From Cohnella cholangitidis (lineage in GTDB: Bacteria; Bacillota; Bacilli; Paenibacillales; Paenibacillaceae): DNA of 64,000 nucleotides. Of the stretch, positions 1 through 9,093 are shown piece by piece; the first letter of the stretch is position 1, and every line of letters begins with the position of its first letter. The DNA is taken from the NCBI RefSeq assembly GCF_014107495.1, contig NZ_CP041969.1, forward strand, positions 496,001 through 560,000. The letters run 5' to 3'. The notes beneath the pieces were generated by a model, which did not search any database, was not told the origin of the DNA, and worked only from the letters and a program-made list of their open reading frames with translations. Position numbers and translations under genes: made by a program.

Positions 1-692
1 TATTTGACCGCGTTGTTGATTTTCGTGTTTTTCTCCTCGCGCGCGTTAGTGACCTCGCGGAACGCTTCCTCCACTTGACCGCTCGGCGGTTCTATATCCT
101 GGAACTTAATGTCGATGATCTGCATCCCGGTCTGGTACTTCCCTTGAAGCTCCAAAAGCTTTTCCCGAACCTTGTCTTGAATCTCCGTCTTTCCGTCCGT
201 TATCGCGTAATCCAGCTTCTCGGATCCGATGACGGAACGAATGGACGAACTGGCGGCATTGCGCAAAAATTGCTCGGGATTATCGATGTTGTATAAGTAT
301 TGTTGAATATTGCTTATTTTCCACTGGACGACCGCGTCCGCGGATACGATATTCTCGTCGCCGGTAATCATCATCGCCTCTTCCTCCACGGGCGTGATTA
401 CGTCTCCGTCTTGGCGATATCCGATGTAAATACGCTGAGTAAGCTCCGCCGGCACGATGATAACCTGTTGAATCGGATAGGGCCATTTGAAATGGAGCCC
501 TGCCGACGACTCCCCCGTGTATTTGCCGAACGTCAGAATCGCTGCCCTTTCCTGCTCCTGCACGGTGTAAAAGGAAGAATAGCCGATCAGAACGACGAAT
601 AGCGCCGCGATGCCGAAGCCGATTTTTTTGAGCAAGCCCGGCGGCAAATCTAGCGGATTTTTCGGTCTTTTCGGAATTTTTACGAGTTCCAT
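1..692 (-). CDS. hflK: HflK, membrane protease modulator (N-terminal part, cut by window edge)
   Basis: About 230 residues are visible; the gene runs off the left edge. HflK with HflC forms a membrane SPFH/prohibitin complex that modulates the FtsH protease. A short cytoplasmic Pro/Lys-rich start is followed by one membrane segment (about residues 25-45, GFGIAALFVVLIGYSSFYTV). The SPFH/band-7 domain then begins, with the typical stretches QEQERAAILTFGKY, GLHFKWPYP and NIDNPEQFLRNAASSSIRSV. The ATG start at 692 has an AGGGAGG site upstream. hflC would be expected beyond the window. Assignment is by family pattern and is strong. Confidence 0.93.
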   Translation of the reverse strand, partial: MELVKIPKRPKNPLDLPPGLLKKIGFGIAALFVVLIGYSSFYTVQEQERAAILTFGKYTGESSAGLHFKWPYPIQQVIIVPAELTQRIYIGYRQDGDVITPVEEEAMMITGDENIVSADAVVQWKISNIQQYLYNIDNPEQFLRNAASSSIRSVIGSEKLDYAITDGKTEIQDKVREKLLELQGKYQTGMQIIDIKFQDIEPPSGQVEEAFREVTNAREEKNTKINNAVK

Positions 693-799
693 TTCAATTT
701 TTGCCTCCCTTGTTTTCATTCAAGCGTACATAATGGGTTACGTGGCGGACGCTCCCTGCGTTTCAACATTTACCCATTTTCCTCTTGCGACGATAAAAA

Positions 800-833
800 A
801 ACCAAAAAAAGCCTCCTATAATAGGGGGCTTTA
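800..833 (-). terminator. Intrinsic terminator after yraN
   Basis: On the minus strand a hairpin (arms AGCC(C)CCTA / TAGG(A)GGCT, loop TTA) is followed by seven T. It lies just after the yraN stop and ends the rnhB-ylqGH-yraN run before hflK. Confidence 0.8.
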
Positions 834-849
834 AATCGGAAACATTCGC

Positions 850-1248
850 TCAGAAGGCGCCTTGAAGATGCTTGACCTCCACTAGGCCCCCATCCTTGCC
901 GAAGGTAACCGCTACGACGTCGAAACGAACAGACAGGATTGCATCGTCTTTACGTTGTTTTAAGTAAATCGTCGCTAGTTCGCGGACTTGCCTGCATTTG
1001 CGGGGCGTTACCGCCTCGACGGCCGTGCCGAACCGGCTCGGATTGGACCGCGACCTCACTTCCACGAACACCAGCGTCTCTCCGTCGCGCGCGATTAGAT
1101 CAAGCTCGCCGGATCGACATCGCCAGTTACGCCCCTCCACGAGGTAGCCGGATTGCTGTAAGTGATGAGCTGCGGCGTCTTCTCCGGCTTTGCCGACCGC
1201 GACTCTCCGATCCTTGGCCGTAGATGAGGGTGATGGAGATTGTCCCAT
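850..1248 (-). CDS. yraN: YraN/UPF0102 family putative endonuclease-like protein
   Basis: 132 residues, normal length for the UPF0102 family. The family has a restriction-endonuclease-like core of unknown cellular role. The signature is visible as SGELDLIARDGETLVFVEVR (about residues 46-65), which holds the acidic E-D...E-V residues of that fold, preceded by GKAGEDAAAHHLQQSGY. ATG start with GGAG about 10 bases upstream. It is the last gene of the rnhB-ylqG-ylqH run, the order known from Bacillus and Paenibacillus, and a terminator follows. Biochemical function is not established for the family. Confidence 0.9.
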   Translation of the reverse strand: MGQSPSPSSTAKDRRVAVGKAGEDAAAHHLQQSGYLVEGRNWRCRSGELDLIARDGETLVFVEVRSRSNPSRFGTAVEAVTPRKCRQVRELATIYLKQRKDDAILSVRFDVVAVTFGKDGGLVEVKHLQGAF

Positions 1249-1262
1249 GGGCGTATGACTCC

Positions 1263-1589
1263 TTATGGCAAAATTGGCTTATTGCCTTTCCCCTTCGCAT
1301 TCTGACCGGCACGGCGATCCGACCGATAGACGAAGCTGAGCACTTCCGCGACAAGCGTATAGAGCTCGGGAGGAATTTCTTGGTTCAGGTCCAGCTTGGA
1401 CAGCACTTCCACGAGAGACGAATCTTCCTGCAACGGAACGCCGTTCTCCTGAGCCCGGCGCATGATTTCGTCCGCTATGACCCCTTGCCCTTTCGCAATG
1501 ACGGTAGGGGCCGAACCCCGCTCAGGTTCGTACTTAAGCGCTACTGCTTTCTTAGGCACATGGCGTTTGTGGGAATCTTCTTGCTTCAT
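1263..1589 (-). CDS. ylqH: YlqH, FlhB C-terminal-like cytoplasmic protein
   Basis: 108 residues resembling only the cytoplasmic C-terminal domain of FlhB/EscU export-switch proteins (stretch AKGQGVIADEIMRRAQENGV, then LVEVLSKLDLNQEIPPELY). No membrane segment and no NPTH autocleavage motif are present, so it cannot act as a normal FlhB. The start overlaps the ylqG stop by 4 bases (ATGA), which suggests translational coupling. ylqG just upstream is FliK-like, so the pair mirrors the FliK/FlhB-C partners of the flagellar hook-length switch. The role of YlqH is unknown in the family. Confidence 0.88.
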   Translation of the reverse strand: MKQEDSHKRHVPKKAVALKYEPERGSAPTVIAKGQGVIADEIMRRAQENGVPLQEDSSLVEVLSKLDLNQEIPPELYTLVAEVLSFVYRSDRRAGQNAKGKGNKPILP

Positions 1590-3438
1590 GCTTTGTAGTC
1601 GACTCCCTTATACGGTTTAGCGGAATAGGCGCTTGCGATTGCGGTTTTGTCCGCGCCTGTCGTCGGAAGAGCCGAAGCTGCGGATCCGATCTTCCATGCC
1701 GGAAGTGGGGACGCAGACAACGAAAGCAGCTGGAAGCCCGCTTTCGACATGCCCGATGACAGCTCTTCGCGAGCTTGCTCTATCAAAGCCGTCATCCCCG
1801 GAAAATCGCTGAGCAGCTTCAACGAGACGATGCGGTCCACGACTTGGACGTCCACGATCGTGTCTCCGATGTTCCTCATTCGCAAATCGAACAGCAGATG
1901 GCAATTGTCGGTATCCCATTCGCCGCGACGGCTGCGTCTCGTCTGGACGTGGACGGTAGCCGTCGTGTCTCCGTCGGCGCTCTCATCGGCACGAACAGCG
2001 TCATATGGCTGAACGGGGCTGTTGCGCTCCGGTCCGGAGGTTAGCAACAGCTGCTGGCCGGTCACCTGGTTGGCCAGCGTCTGCGCCGCCTCCCGCAGCG
2101 CGGGAGGCACGTCATCGTGCGCCGCAAGGGCGAGCAACGCGCCCTTGAGCGTCTCCGTGGCGGGCCGCGCCTCTTGCCCCCGGAGGCGGAATCCGCCTCC
2201 CCGGGCACCAGCGCTGCGGCTGCGCCCGCAACCGGCCCGGCGTCCCCGCCGGGCAACCGCGGCTCGGCGGGGGCGTGCAGGAGCTGGCGCTCATGCCCGA
2301 CGCCGAGCCATTGCAGGAAGCGGCCTATCCACGCCGCTTCCGGTTTCGGGGCTGACGGCTGCGCGCCGTCAGCCTGCCCCGAGGCGCGGCGGCCGTCAGC
2401 GGCCGAGCCTGCCGCCGCCGCATTGCCCTCGGCCGCCGGACGCGCAGGCTCCGGCGGCCAAGCTGCCGTGCGCGACGCTTCCGGCGGTACCGCTCTCGCT
2501 CCCGCCGTACCGGCTTGCGCCGCCTGTGCCTGAGCCGAAGCCGGTTGCGCAGGCGTCCCCGTCGGCTGCAAGTTACCTGCTCTCGCTACGTCTCCCCTTG
2601 CCGTCGCCGCATCCGAGACGGCTTTCCCCAGATCTCCCGCAAGCTTCGGCCCCGTCGCTTCCTTCGCTAGGTTGGCCGCTTGCGCGCTTCCCGTTTCCGC
2701 TCCCTTGGTGGCGCCGGCTTTGTTCAGCGCTTCCTCTCCCGCCAGTTGGGCCTCTCCTTCGGCGATTAGCGCCGCTCCTTGAGCGAGCAAGCTTTGCAAC
2801 TTCTGTCCGAGTACCGCGGCATCGGCGGAGGGCGCCTTCGCGCCGCCCAACCAACTGTCTATGGCCGTCCGAAGATTCGCCAGTTCATCATGAATCGGTT
2901 GTCCGAACAGCGCTTGCCGCAAAGAGGACAACGTCGTCTCCGTCGGCGTTAAGCCACGTCGAAACGCGACGTCCGATGCGCTCGCCCAAGTAGACGCGTC
3001 AACGCCGGAAGGCTTCATTGCCGCGGCATTATGGAAGAACGCCGCCGTTTCCTTGCCGATCGGAAATCCGTCGCGTTTCAGCCCGCGAAGAAGCTCCATC
3101 GCCCATTTCTGCTCCGGCAGGCCGAAAGTCTTTAAGACATCCTTCAACCCTTCTTCGGGCATCGCTTCGGTCATGTCCGTCAAAGGCTTAAGCGTCACTA
3201 ATCCTCCGGCCCCGCCCGGCTGAACTTGCAACAGCGTGTTTTTTCCCGCGGCCATTTCCGCGTCGAGCTTGGCTCTTACTTGAACGCCGTTAATATTAAC
3301 CATCGCTTCTTGGTTTTCCAACATCTCTATGAGCACGCCTCTTACGATCTGGCCGATCCTTAGCTCCAACGCGCGGCTATCCGTCGGCTGCGCTTCTCCC
3401 ATTAACGCCCGAAGCATCGGGCCGATGTTCATGCTCAT
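1586..3438 (-). pseudogene. ylqG: YlqG, FliK-like protein, reading frame broken by an apparent 1-base loss
   Basis: Two overlapping frames together make one protein of about 617 residues. The first runs from ATG 3438 (AAAGGAAG site; residues MSMNIGPMLRALMGE) to about 2180. The second continues as ETLKGALLALAAHDD to the stop at 1586. The frame switch falls in a run of five C at 2177-2181 (plus strand); six would restore one frame. The middle third is Ala/Pro/Gly-rich linker. The last 150 residues (HLLFDLRMRNIGDTIVDVQV onward) resemble the FliK hook-length-control C-terminal domain. The downstream neighbour is the FlhB-C-like ylqH. The break may well be a sequencing error rather than a real lesion. 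Confidence 0.75.
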
Positions 3439-3561
3439 GCCGCATCTTCCTTTCAACCTGTTCGCTTGGCGCAGATACCTGCATTTCCGTGAACTTTTCC
3501 TCTACCTTATGTATCGGTTTTTATCTCGCTCTCGTTGAATCGTTAGTTGAACCCAGTAGAA

Positions 3562-4218
3562 TCAGAACAATTCCTGCTGCTCTACGAACATGTTTTTAAG
3601 GAAGCTTCTCCGATGCATAGGCGTCGGACCCAGTTCAAGCAACGCTTCCCGATGAACCTTCGTCCCGTAGCCTTTGTGTACGGCAATGCCGTATCCGGGA
3701 TACAAGGAATCCCATACCTCCGTGCATAGGCGATCTCGGGTCACCTTGGCGACGATCGATGCGGCGGCTATCGATTGGCTTAGACTATCGCCTTTAATGA
3801 TTGCCGTCTGCGCCATCTTCAAATCCACGGATTCCGCATCGACTAACAAATATTGTGCCGGGACGCCAAGCCCTTGCACCGCTTGCTTCATCGCCAGCCT
3901 CGACGCTTGCCGGATGTTGATGGAATCGATAACGGAAGCTTCGACCCTCGATACCGACCATGCGATCGCCTCCTCGGTAATTTGCTCGTATAGCCTGTCC
4001 CGCTTCTTCTCGCTGATCTGCTTCGAGTCGTTCACTTCCTCGAGCACTAGTCCGACCGGCAAGATTACCGCTGCCGCCACGACATCCCCGAACAGGCATC
4101 CGCGCCCTACCTCGTCGACGCCGGCGATCATAGTTACCCCTTGCGACCATAACTCGCTTTCGTAAGCCAAACGATTGATTTCGCTCATCTTGCTTAATGC
4201 CTCCCGAATCCCATTCAT
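3562..4218 (-). CDS. rnhB: Ribonuclease HII
   Basis: Removes RNA from RNA-DNA hybrids, including single misincorporated ribonucleotides. 218 residues. Visible motifs are AGVDEVGRGCLFGDVVAAAV (first Asp and Glu of the active site), LVDAESV (third Asp) and GDSLSQSIAAASIVAKVTRD (fourth Asp), the complete RNase HII set. An internal ATG at 4188 (MSEINRLAYE) has a better GGGAGG site and may be the true start; the given ATG begins four bases after the stop of the DCC gene. Cytoplasmic. Conserved next to ylqG in this clade. Confidence 0.95.
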   Translation of the reverse strand: MNGIREALSKMSEINRLAYESELWSQGVTMIAGVDEVGRGCLFGDVVAAAVILPVGLVLEEVNDSKQISEKKRDRLYEQITEEAIAWSVSRVEASVIDSINIRQASRLAMKQAVQGLGVPAQYLLVDAESVDLKMAQTAIIKGDSLSQSIAAASIVAKVTRDRLCTEVWDSLYPGYGIAVHKGYGTKVHREALLELGPTPMHRRSFLKNMFVEQQELF

Positions 4219-4222
4219 TCCG

Positions 4223-4648
4223 CTAGTCTTCTATAAACCGTTTCCGAACGTCAGCCGTTGGAATCAAGCAGCTTTCGTTACGGCCGAACCAACGATACCG
4301 CCGTCTCGCGATCATATCGTATACCCGGTCGCGAATAGCTTTCGGAACGATTATCCCTATGTATAATAACGCCCATGCTCCGCCCAGCTTCCGGAATAAA
4401 CGCAGGGCCGCAGTCGATTTCGTGTCGTATCGGCCGTTATCGACCATGACGACCGTATCCAAATCGGAAGCGGACAAGCCTCCCTCTTGCAGCATGCGTT
4501 GTCCCGTATTCGATTGGAGCGACGCAAATCGAAACTTGGCCTTCGGATCCCTACGGATGACAAACCGGGAAATTCCATGGCACATATTGCATTCCCCGTC
4601 GATCAGAAGAATAACAGGAGCTTTCGAATCGTTCGCCGTTCCGTTCAT
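4223..4648 (-). CDS. DCC family thiol-disulfide oxidoreductase (DUF393)
   Basis: 141 residues. The family motif D-x-x-C-x-x-C is visible as LIDGECNMCHG (about residues 16-26), followed by RFVIRRDP and the typical C-terminal YRWFGRNESCLIPTADVRKRF. These proteins are predicted thiol-disulfide oxidoreductases; substrates are mostly unknown. ATG start with a GGAGGCGAGGAG site. It sits between rbgA (behind a terminator) and rnhB, so it probably starts its own transcript reading into rnhB. I see no signal peptide, so a cytoplasmic location is inferred. Confidence 0.88.
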   Translation of the reverse strand: MNGTANDSKAPVILLIDGECNMCHGISRFVIRRDPKAKFRFASLQSNTGQRMLQEGGLSASDLDTVVMVDNGRYDTKSTAALRLFRKLGGAWALLYIGIIVPKAIRDRVYDMIARRRYRWFGRNESCLIPTADVRKRFIED

Positions 4649-4711
4649 CTCCTCGCCTCCTCCGCCCTTTAAGGATTTATACGTAATTTATCATATTTAA
4701 GCGGATCGCAA

Positions 4712-4762
4712 AACAAAAAGCTGCCCCGCGGCGATAGGAATCGCCTGGGAGCAGCCATAAAA
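4712..4762 (-). terminator. Terminator after rbgA
   Basis: Minus-strand stem GCTGCTCCC / GGGGCAGC with a long imperfect arm, followed by TTTTTGTTTT. Plus-strand flanks are also T-rich on the other side, so it may act in both directions. It separates rbgA from the DCC gene. Confidence 0.8.
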
Positions 4763-4778
4763 AACTCAACGATCCGGT

Positions 4779-5651
4779 TCAGTCCGTGAATTCGGGACTT
4801 TCCAAAGTCATACGGCCTAGCTTGCCGGACCGAAGATCCCTTAGCAGCAAAGTGGCCGTCTTCTCGTAATCGACATGTCCGCCGCTTACGATGCAGCCCC
4901 GACGTTTGCCGATGCTCTCCAATACGTCGATCGCCGCCTGCATGTCGGGCAATTCGGAAGGAAGCCCCTCTAGCCCGTATCGATCTTTCAACGCCGACCC
5001 GTAGCTTTCGACGAGCACCTTCAGAACGAAGCAAGCGACTTCGTCGAGATGAAGCACGTCTTCCTTGATCGCTCCTGTCGCCGCCAAGCGGAACCCCGCG
5101 ACGGGATCGTCGAATTTCGGCCACAGAATGCCCGGCGTATCGAGCAACTCCAGTTCTCCTCCGAACCGAATCCACTGTTGACCCTTCGTCACGCCCGGAC
5201 GGTCGCCCGTAACGGCGATGTTCCGGCCGGCTAACCGATTGATCAACGTCGATTTGCCGACGTTCGGAATTCCGATAATAAGCGCGCGGATCGGACGAGG
5301 CTTCATGCCTTTGTTGATTTGCCGCTGAATTTTTTCCTGAAGCAACTCCTTGGCTTTGTTTGCCAGATCTTTTACTCCCGCGCCTGCGTTGGCGTCGATC
5401 GCATGAGTCGCTAGCCCCTTGGAACGGAAATAGCGGCTCCACTCGGCCGTCTGTTCGGCGTCTGCCAAATCCGCTTTATTGAGCAGCACGAGGCGGGGTT
5501 TCGTTCCGGTTATTTCATCCACCATCGGATTTCGGCTCGACTGCGGAATTCTGGCGTCGAGCAGTTCGAAGACGACGTCGATTAACTTAAGCTTTTCCTC
5601 GATTTGCCGCTTAGCCCGGGTCATATGGCCCGGAAACCATTGTATCGTCAA
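4779..5651 (-). CDS. rbgA: Ribosome biogenesis GTPase RbgA (YlqF)
   Basis: Circularly permuted GTPase needed for late assembly of the 50S subunit. The G4 motif NKAD precedes the Walker A motif GIPNVGKST, and DTPGI (G3) follows, the YlqF order. The conserved start is [13 protein letters not shown] chose TTG at 5651 because AGAGGTGA lies 7 bases upstream; a longer reading from 5678 has no good site. 290 residues, normal length. It is followed by its own terminator and preceded by a perfect hairpin between it and lepB. Confidence 0.94.
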   Translation of the reverse strand: MTIQWFPGHMTRAKRQIEEKLKLIDVVFELLDARIPQSSRNPMVDEITGTKPRLVLLNKADLADAEQTAEWSRYFRSKGLATHAIDANAGAGVKDLANKAKELLQEKIQRQINKGMKPRPIRALIIGIPNVGKSTLINRLAGRNIAVTGDRPGVTKGQQWIRFGGELELLDTPGILWPKFDDPVAGFRLAATGAIKEDVLHLDEVACFVLKVLVESYGSALKDRYGLEGLPSELPDMQAAIDVLESIGKRRGCIVSGGHVDYEKTATLLLRDLRSGKLGRMTLESPEFTD

Positions 5652-5679
5652 TTGCTTCACCTCTCTTACAGACAACAAC

Positions 5680-5700
5680 GCGAGGGGAAGCTCCCCTCGC
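5680..5700 (-). other. Perfect 9-bp hairpin between lepB and rbgA
   Basis: Arms GCGAGGGGA / TCCCCTCGC with a 3-base loop, just after the lepB stop and 29 bases before the rbgA start. No T-run follows on either strand, so it is more likely an mRNA processing or stability element, or an attenuating stem, than a full terminator. Confidence 0.55.
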
Positions 5701-5705
5701 TATTG

Positions 5706-6437
5706 TTAATGCTTAACTAAGCTGAAATCCTTGAGCGGCCAGAAAACCAAATCGGCACGGCCCACGATCTCTTTCATCGATACGTAGCCGATCATCCGGC
5801 TGTCCTCGCTGTTAGAGCGATTGTCGCCCATTACGAATACGGAACCTTCAGGCACTACGTCGTCCGGAAACTCGTTGTTCGGGAAGTTGGCGCGCTCGTC
5901 GTCCTGCTTGTTATATAATACGCCTTGCGCATGAGCTTTGTCGTAAGCTCCCTTCAAATAAGTCTCGTCCACCTGTTGCCCGTTTATGTATACTTGATCG
6001 CCTTCGACTTTGACCTTATCTCCCGGAACTCCGATCACCCGTTTGATGAAATCTCTTCCTTCACTCGGAACGTGGAATACGATGACTTCTCCGTGCTTCG
6101 GTTCGCGTATATCGTATATGATTTTGTTTACGATAATCCGCTCGCGATCCCAGAAGTTCGGTTCCATTGATTGGCCGTCGACGATGAATGGGCTGACAAG
6201 AAACCACCGAATAACGAAAACGAGAATACCCGCGATAGCAAGCGCCTTAATCCATTCCGTCAATTCGTTCCCCGCGCGCGATTTTCTGGACTTGTCCGAT
6301 CGTCTAGTACCTGGAGCACCGTTCTCCGAGCCTTGGGTCAGCTCTTGCCGTTCATCGCGAACGTCCTGTTCACCGGAGGCAGAGGTTGCTTCTCGCTCGG
6401 CTGATTCGTTTGGTTTAGGGTTTTGATGATTTTCCAT
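5706..6437 (-). CDS. lepB: Signal peptidase I
   Basis: Cleaves signal peptides of exported proteins at the outer face of the membrane. From the ATG at 6437 (AGAGGCG site) the protein has 243 residues. A long charged N-terminal cytoplasmic tail is followed by one membrane anchor (ALAIAGILVFVIRWFLVSPF). The catalytic Ser is in VDGQSMEP and the catalytic Lys in DFIKRVIGVPGD; the box VFVMGDNRSNSEDSR is also present. The extended acidic tail before the anchor is longer than in B. subtilis SipS, as is common in Paenibacillus. It lies directly after rplS. Confidence 0.95.
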   Translation of the reverse strand: MENHQNPKPNESAEREATSASGEQDVRDERQELTQGSENGAPGTRRSDKSRKSRAGNELTEWIKALAIAGILVFVIRWFLVSPFIVDGQSMEPNFWDRERIIVNKIIYDIREPKHGEVIVFHVPSEGRDFIKRVIGVPGDKVKVEGDQVYINGQQVDETYLKGAYDKAHAQGVLYNKQDDERANFPNNEFPDDVVPEGSVFVMGDNRSNSEDSRMIGYVSMKEIVGRADLVFWPLKDFSLVKH

Positions 6438-6514
6438 TCGCAATCGCCTCTGCTTTCTTATAGAAAATGCAAAAAGGAGAGCTTGAACTTTGCCAAGCCC
6501 TCCTCTGACGCTCA

Positions 6515-6859
6515 TTATCGAATTTCTTTGATCCGTGCTGCTTTACCGCGCAGGTTGCGCAGGTAATACAGTTTCGCGCGGCGAACTTTACCGCGGCGAG
6601 CCACTTCGATTTTCTCGATGCGCGGGGAATGTACCGGAAAAGCACGTTCTACGCCAACGCCGTAAGAAATTTTACGAACCGTGAATGTTTCGCTGATTCC
6701 GCCGCCGCGACGTTTAATAACAACGCCTTCGAACAGCTGTACGCGCTCACGGGAACCCTCGACGACTTTCACGTGTACTTTAAGCGTATCGCCTGGACGG
6801 AAGCTTGGTACGTCCTTGCGCAATTGCTCTTGCGTGATCGCTTGAATAAGGTTGCTCAT
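6515..6859 (-). CDS. rplS: Ribosomal protein L19
   Basis: 114 residues from the ATG at 6859, which has a GAAGGAGTG site. The sequence [20 protein letters not shown] and the core [20 protein letters not shown] are typical. L19 sits at the 30S-50S interface of the 50S subunit. The upstream gene trmD ends 196 bases away, and this gap carries a promoter and a long leader, so rplS is probably transcribed separately as well as from the ffh operon. Confidence 0.98.
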   Translation of the reverse strand: MSNLIQAITQEQLRKDVPSFRPGDTLKVHVKVVEGSRERVQLFEGVVIKRRGGGISETFTVRKISYGVGVERAFPVHSPRIEKIEVARRGKVRRAKLYYLRNLRGKAARIKEIR

Positions 6860-6998
6860 TGAGTGTTCACTCCTTCCATAACAGACGTTCGTACCCCGCT
6901 CCCCGGATGTTCTCATTCGGATCATGGCGTGCAGAGGACCGTCCTACTCGTACGATTCGTTTGTCCCGTCCCATTGAAAGAACAAAGACAAAACAACA
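6860..6998 (-). other. Long 5' leader of rplS (possible L19 leader RNA)
   Basis: About 139 untranslated bases lie between the predicted start of transcription and the rplS ATG. Firmicute rplS genes often carry a structured autoregulatory L19 leader in this position. I cannot fold the RNA reliably by eye, so the class is inferred from position only. Confidence 0.35.
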
Positions 6999-7004
6999 TT
7001 TGAA

Positions 7005-7033
7005 ATTCTATCATATCCGCGATGATATTACAA
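7005..7033 (-). promoter_or_regulatory. SigA-type promoter for rplS
   Basis: Minus-strand TTGTAA, 17-base spacer, TAGAAT; 4/6 and 5/6 matches to the housekeeping consensus. Located just after the trmD stop and before the long rplS leader. Confidence 0.6.
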
Positions 7034-7054
7034 CTATTTCTTCGCGACTTTTGT

Positions 7055-7819
7055 CTATTGTTCCCGCTCGGATGCTAAGGACGCCAGCCATTTGCGCTCT
7101 TCCGCAGTCAGCTCGGCCTGCTCGAGCAGCTCCGGTCTCCTTACGAGCGTACGTTCCAAAGATTGTTTGCGCCGCCATTTCACGATTTCCGCGTGATGGC
7201 CGGACAACAACGTATCGGGTACTTTCCAGCCACGAAACTCGGCGGGTCTTGTGTAATGCGGATATTCCAGCAAACCGTCGCTGAAGGAATCGGTTACGGC
7301 CGACTGTTCGTTCCCGAGAACGCCGGGCAGCAGCCGAACGACCGCATCGACGACGACCATTGCGGGAAGTTCCCCTCCCGTAAGCACGTAGTCCCCGACG
7401 GACAGCTCGTCCGTCACCAAGTATTCCCTTATTCGCTCGTCATAGCCTTCGTAGTGGCCGCAAATAAATATCAAATGCGATTCATCGGAAAGATGCTGCG
7501 CGATTTCCTGGGTGAACGGCTTCCCTTGAGGACACATGAGAATGATCCGAGGCTTGCGGGACGGAAATGGCGCATTAGCTTCCTCCTGCCGGCCGAGCAG
7601 ATGCTCGACCGCGCCGAAGATCGGCTCCGCCTTCAGCACCATTCCTCCTCCGCCGCCGTAAGGGGTATCGTCGACAGTATTATGTTTATTGTTAGCAAAG
7701 TCGCGAAAATTAACCGTATTTAACGAGACGATCCCTTTATCCTGGGCTTTGCCCAATATGCTCGACCCGAACACGCCCGTGAACATTTCCGGAAATAACG
7801 TTAATACATCGATACGCAT
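7055..7819 (-). CDS. trmD: tRNA (guanine-N1)-methyltransferase TrmD
   Basis: Methylates G37 of tRNAs using S-adenosylmethionine, which prevents frameshifting. 254 residues. The SPOUT knot region is visible as [12 protein letters not shown], followed by [22 protein letters not shown]; the start is [13 protein letters not shown]. Its ATG begins 2 bases after the rimM stop, giving the standard rpsP-khpA-rimM-trmD-rplS order. Confidence 0.98.
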   Translation of the reverse strand: MRIDVLTLFPEMFTGVFGSSILGKAQDKGIVSLNTVNFRDFANNKHNTVDDTPYGGGGGMVLKAEPIFGAVEHLLGRQEEANAPFPSRKPRIILMCPQGKPFTQEIAQHLSDESHLIFICGHYEGYDERIREYLVTDELSVGDYVLTGGELPAMVVVDAVVRLLPGVLGNEQSAVTDSFSDGLLEYPHYTRPAEFRGWKVPDTLLSGHHAEIVKWRRKQSLERTLVRRPELLEQAELTAEERKWLASLASEREQ

Positions 7820-7821
7820 CT

Positions 7822-8343
7822 TTAGAGCAGCCCTTCCATGAGATGCACTTTAATCTTGCGACCGGCTACGTCCACATCCAATACGACGTCGTCAATGACC
7901 GGAAGCAACAGTTCTTTGCCCTTGGCCATCTTGACGACCCATACGTCGTTCGCGCCCGGCGATAAAATATCCTTAACCGTGCCTAGCGTCTCGCCTTCCT
8001 CGGTAATGACCTCGCAGCCGATGATGTCCCGGAAGTAATACTCGCCTTCGGATAGCGGCACTCGTTCGCTTTCGGTTACTTTAAGCTCCCAGCCCTTATA
8101 TTTCTCAACTTGATTGATGTTGTCGAAACCTTTGATCTTAACGACATACATCGTCTTTTGTTCCCGCGCGGCCGCAATTTCAATGGCAATCGGCTCGCCG
8201 GACTCGGGAGGCACCATCAACAGCTTGCTTCCGGGCTGAAATCTGACTTCAGGGAAGTCCGTTTGCGGGTATATTTTCAGTTCTCCCTTAATGCCGTGCG
8301 TATTCACGATTTTGCCTATATTGAGCAAACGCTCATCGGACAT
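7822..8343 (-). CDS. rimM: 16S rRNA processing protein RimM
   Basis: Assembly factor for the 30S head that binds S19. 173 residues from the ATG at 8343 with an AAGGGAG site; longer readings upstream lack a site. The N-terminal barrel has [21 protein letters not shown]. The C-terminal PRC-barrel includes [11 protein letters not shown] and GANDVWVVK. Co-transcribed with trmD. Confidence 0.97.
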   Translation of the reverse strand: MSDERLLNIGKIVNTHGIKGELKIYPQTDFPEVRFQPGSKLLMVPPESGEPIAIEIAAAREQKTMYVVKIKGFDNINQVEKYKGWELKVTESERVPLSEGEYYFRDIIGCEVITEEGETLGTVKDILSPGANDVWVVKMAKGKELLLPVIDDVVLDVDVAGRKIKVHLMEGLL

Positions 8344-8473
8344 GGAATAAACTCCCTTCGAATCTGCAGAAGTTGTTCGTAAACCCATCAAAAAAACTTC
8401 AGTACCTATCATATAGCACCGAAGCCGATATTCGCAAACGCTAGATGAATGATTTACCATTGCCTATGTTATA

Positions 8474-8512
8474 CAAAAGGCCGCACCATGCTCTCGCACG
8501 GTACGGCCCTTC
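8474..8512 (-). terminator. Hairpin terminator between khpA and rimM
   Basis: Minus-strand arms GGGCCGTACC / GGTGCGGCC followed by TTTTGT. It probably causes partial termination after khpA, upstream of rimM. Confidence 0.65.
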
Positions 8513-8518
8513 TGCCAA

Positions 8519-8752
8519 TTATTCCGAGATAATGTCCACGATGACGCGCTTCCGCTCCTTAACCGCAGCGGAAGAGACTACTGTACGCAACGCCTTAGCG
8601 ATACGTCCCTGCTTGCCGATTACTTTGCCGACATCGTCGGGATGAACGGAAAGCTCGTACACCAGGCCTCTCGCGTCTTCCTTGACCTGAATTTGCACGT
8701 CTTCCGGATGATCCACCAACGCTCGGGCAATAACCCGAATCAATTGTTCCAT
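8519..8752 (-). CDS. khpA: KH-domain RNA-binding protein KhpA (YlqC)
   Basis: 77 residues making one KH domain with the GxxG loop in VGKVIGKQGRIAKALRTVV. In Gram-positive bacteria KhpA pairs with KhpB/EloR and binds small RNAs and mRNAs, affecting cell-wall growth. The start MEQLIRVIARALVDHPEDVQ is canonical. It sits between rpsP and rimM, its usual position. Confidence 0.95.
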   Translation of the reverse strand: MEQLIRVIARALVDHPEDVQIQVKEDARGLVYELSVHPDDVGKVIGKQGRIAKALRTVVSSAAVKERKRVIVDIISE

Positions 8753-8778
8753 GGCTCAGCCCTCCGGTATTTAGACGA

Positions 8779-9051
8779 TTACTTCTGGAGCTTGGATTCG
8801 TGGAATTTCTTCAAGACACCGGCTTTGCTCAGAAGGTTGCGAACGGTATCGGACGCTTGCGCGCCGTTTTGCAGCCATTTCAAAGCTTTTTCCTCATCGA
8901 TTTGTACTTGGGCTGGTTGAGCAACCGGATTGTACACGCCGATTTCTTCAATAAAACGTCCATCGCGCGGGGAACGGGAATCCGAAACCACTACGCGATA
9001 GAACGGAGCTTTATGAGCACCGATCCGTTTCAAACGAATGCGAACTGACAT
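8779..9051 (-). CDS. rpsP: Ribosomal protein S16
   Basis: 90 residues of the 30S subunit, with the family start [20 protein letters not shown] and the motif [28 protein letters not shown] site precedes the ATG. It follows ffh in the operon ylxM-ffh-rpsP-khpA. Confidence 0.98.
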   Translation of the reverse strand: MSVRIRLKRIGAHKAPFYRVVVSDSRSPRDGRFIEEIGVYNPVAQPAQVQIDEEKALKWLQNGAQASDTVRNLLSKAGVLKKFHESKLQK

Positions 9052-9093
9052 TGACTTTCACCTCCTTGACAAAAATTCGGACTAACGGAATCG

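Noticed and set aside
2022..2993. 323-codon plus-strand Pro/Arg-rich ORF
   Set aside because: Antisense of the GC-rich linker of ylqG; open only because of composition.
4669..5442. 257-codon minus-strand ORF
   Set aside because: Arg/Ser-rich shadow in another frame of rbgA; no ribosome site, no family pattern.
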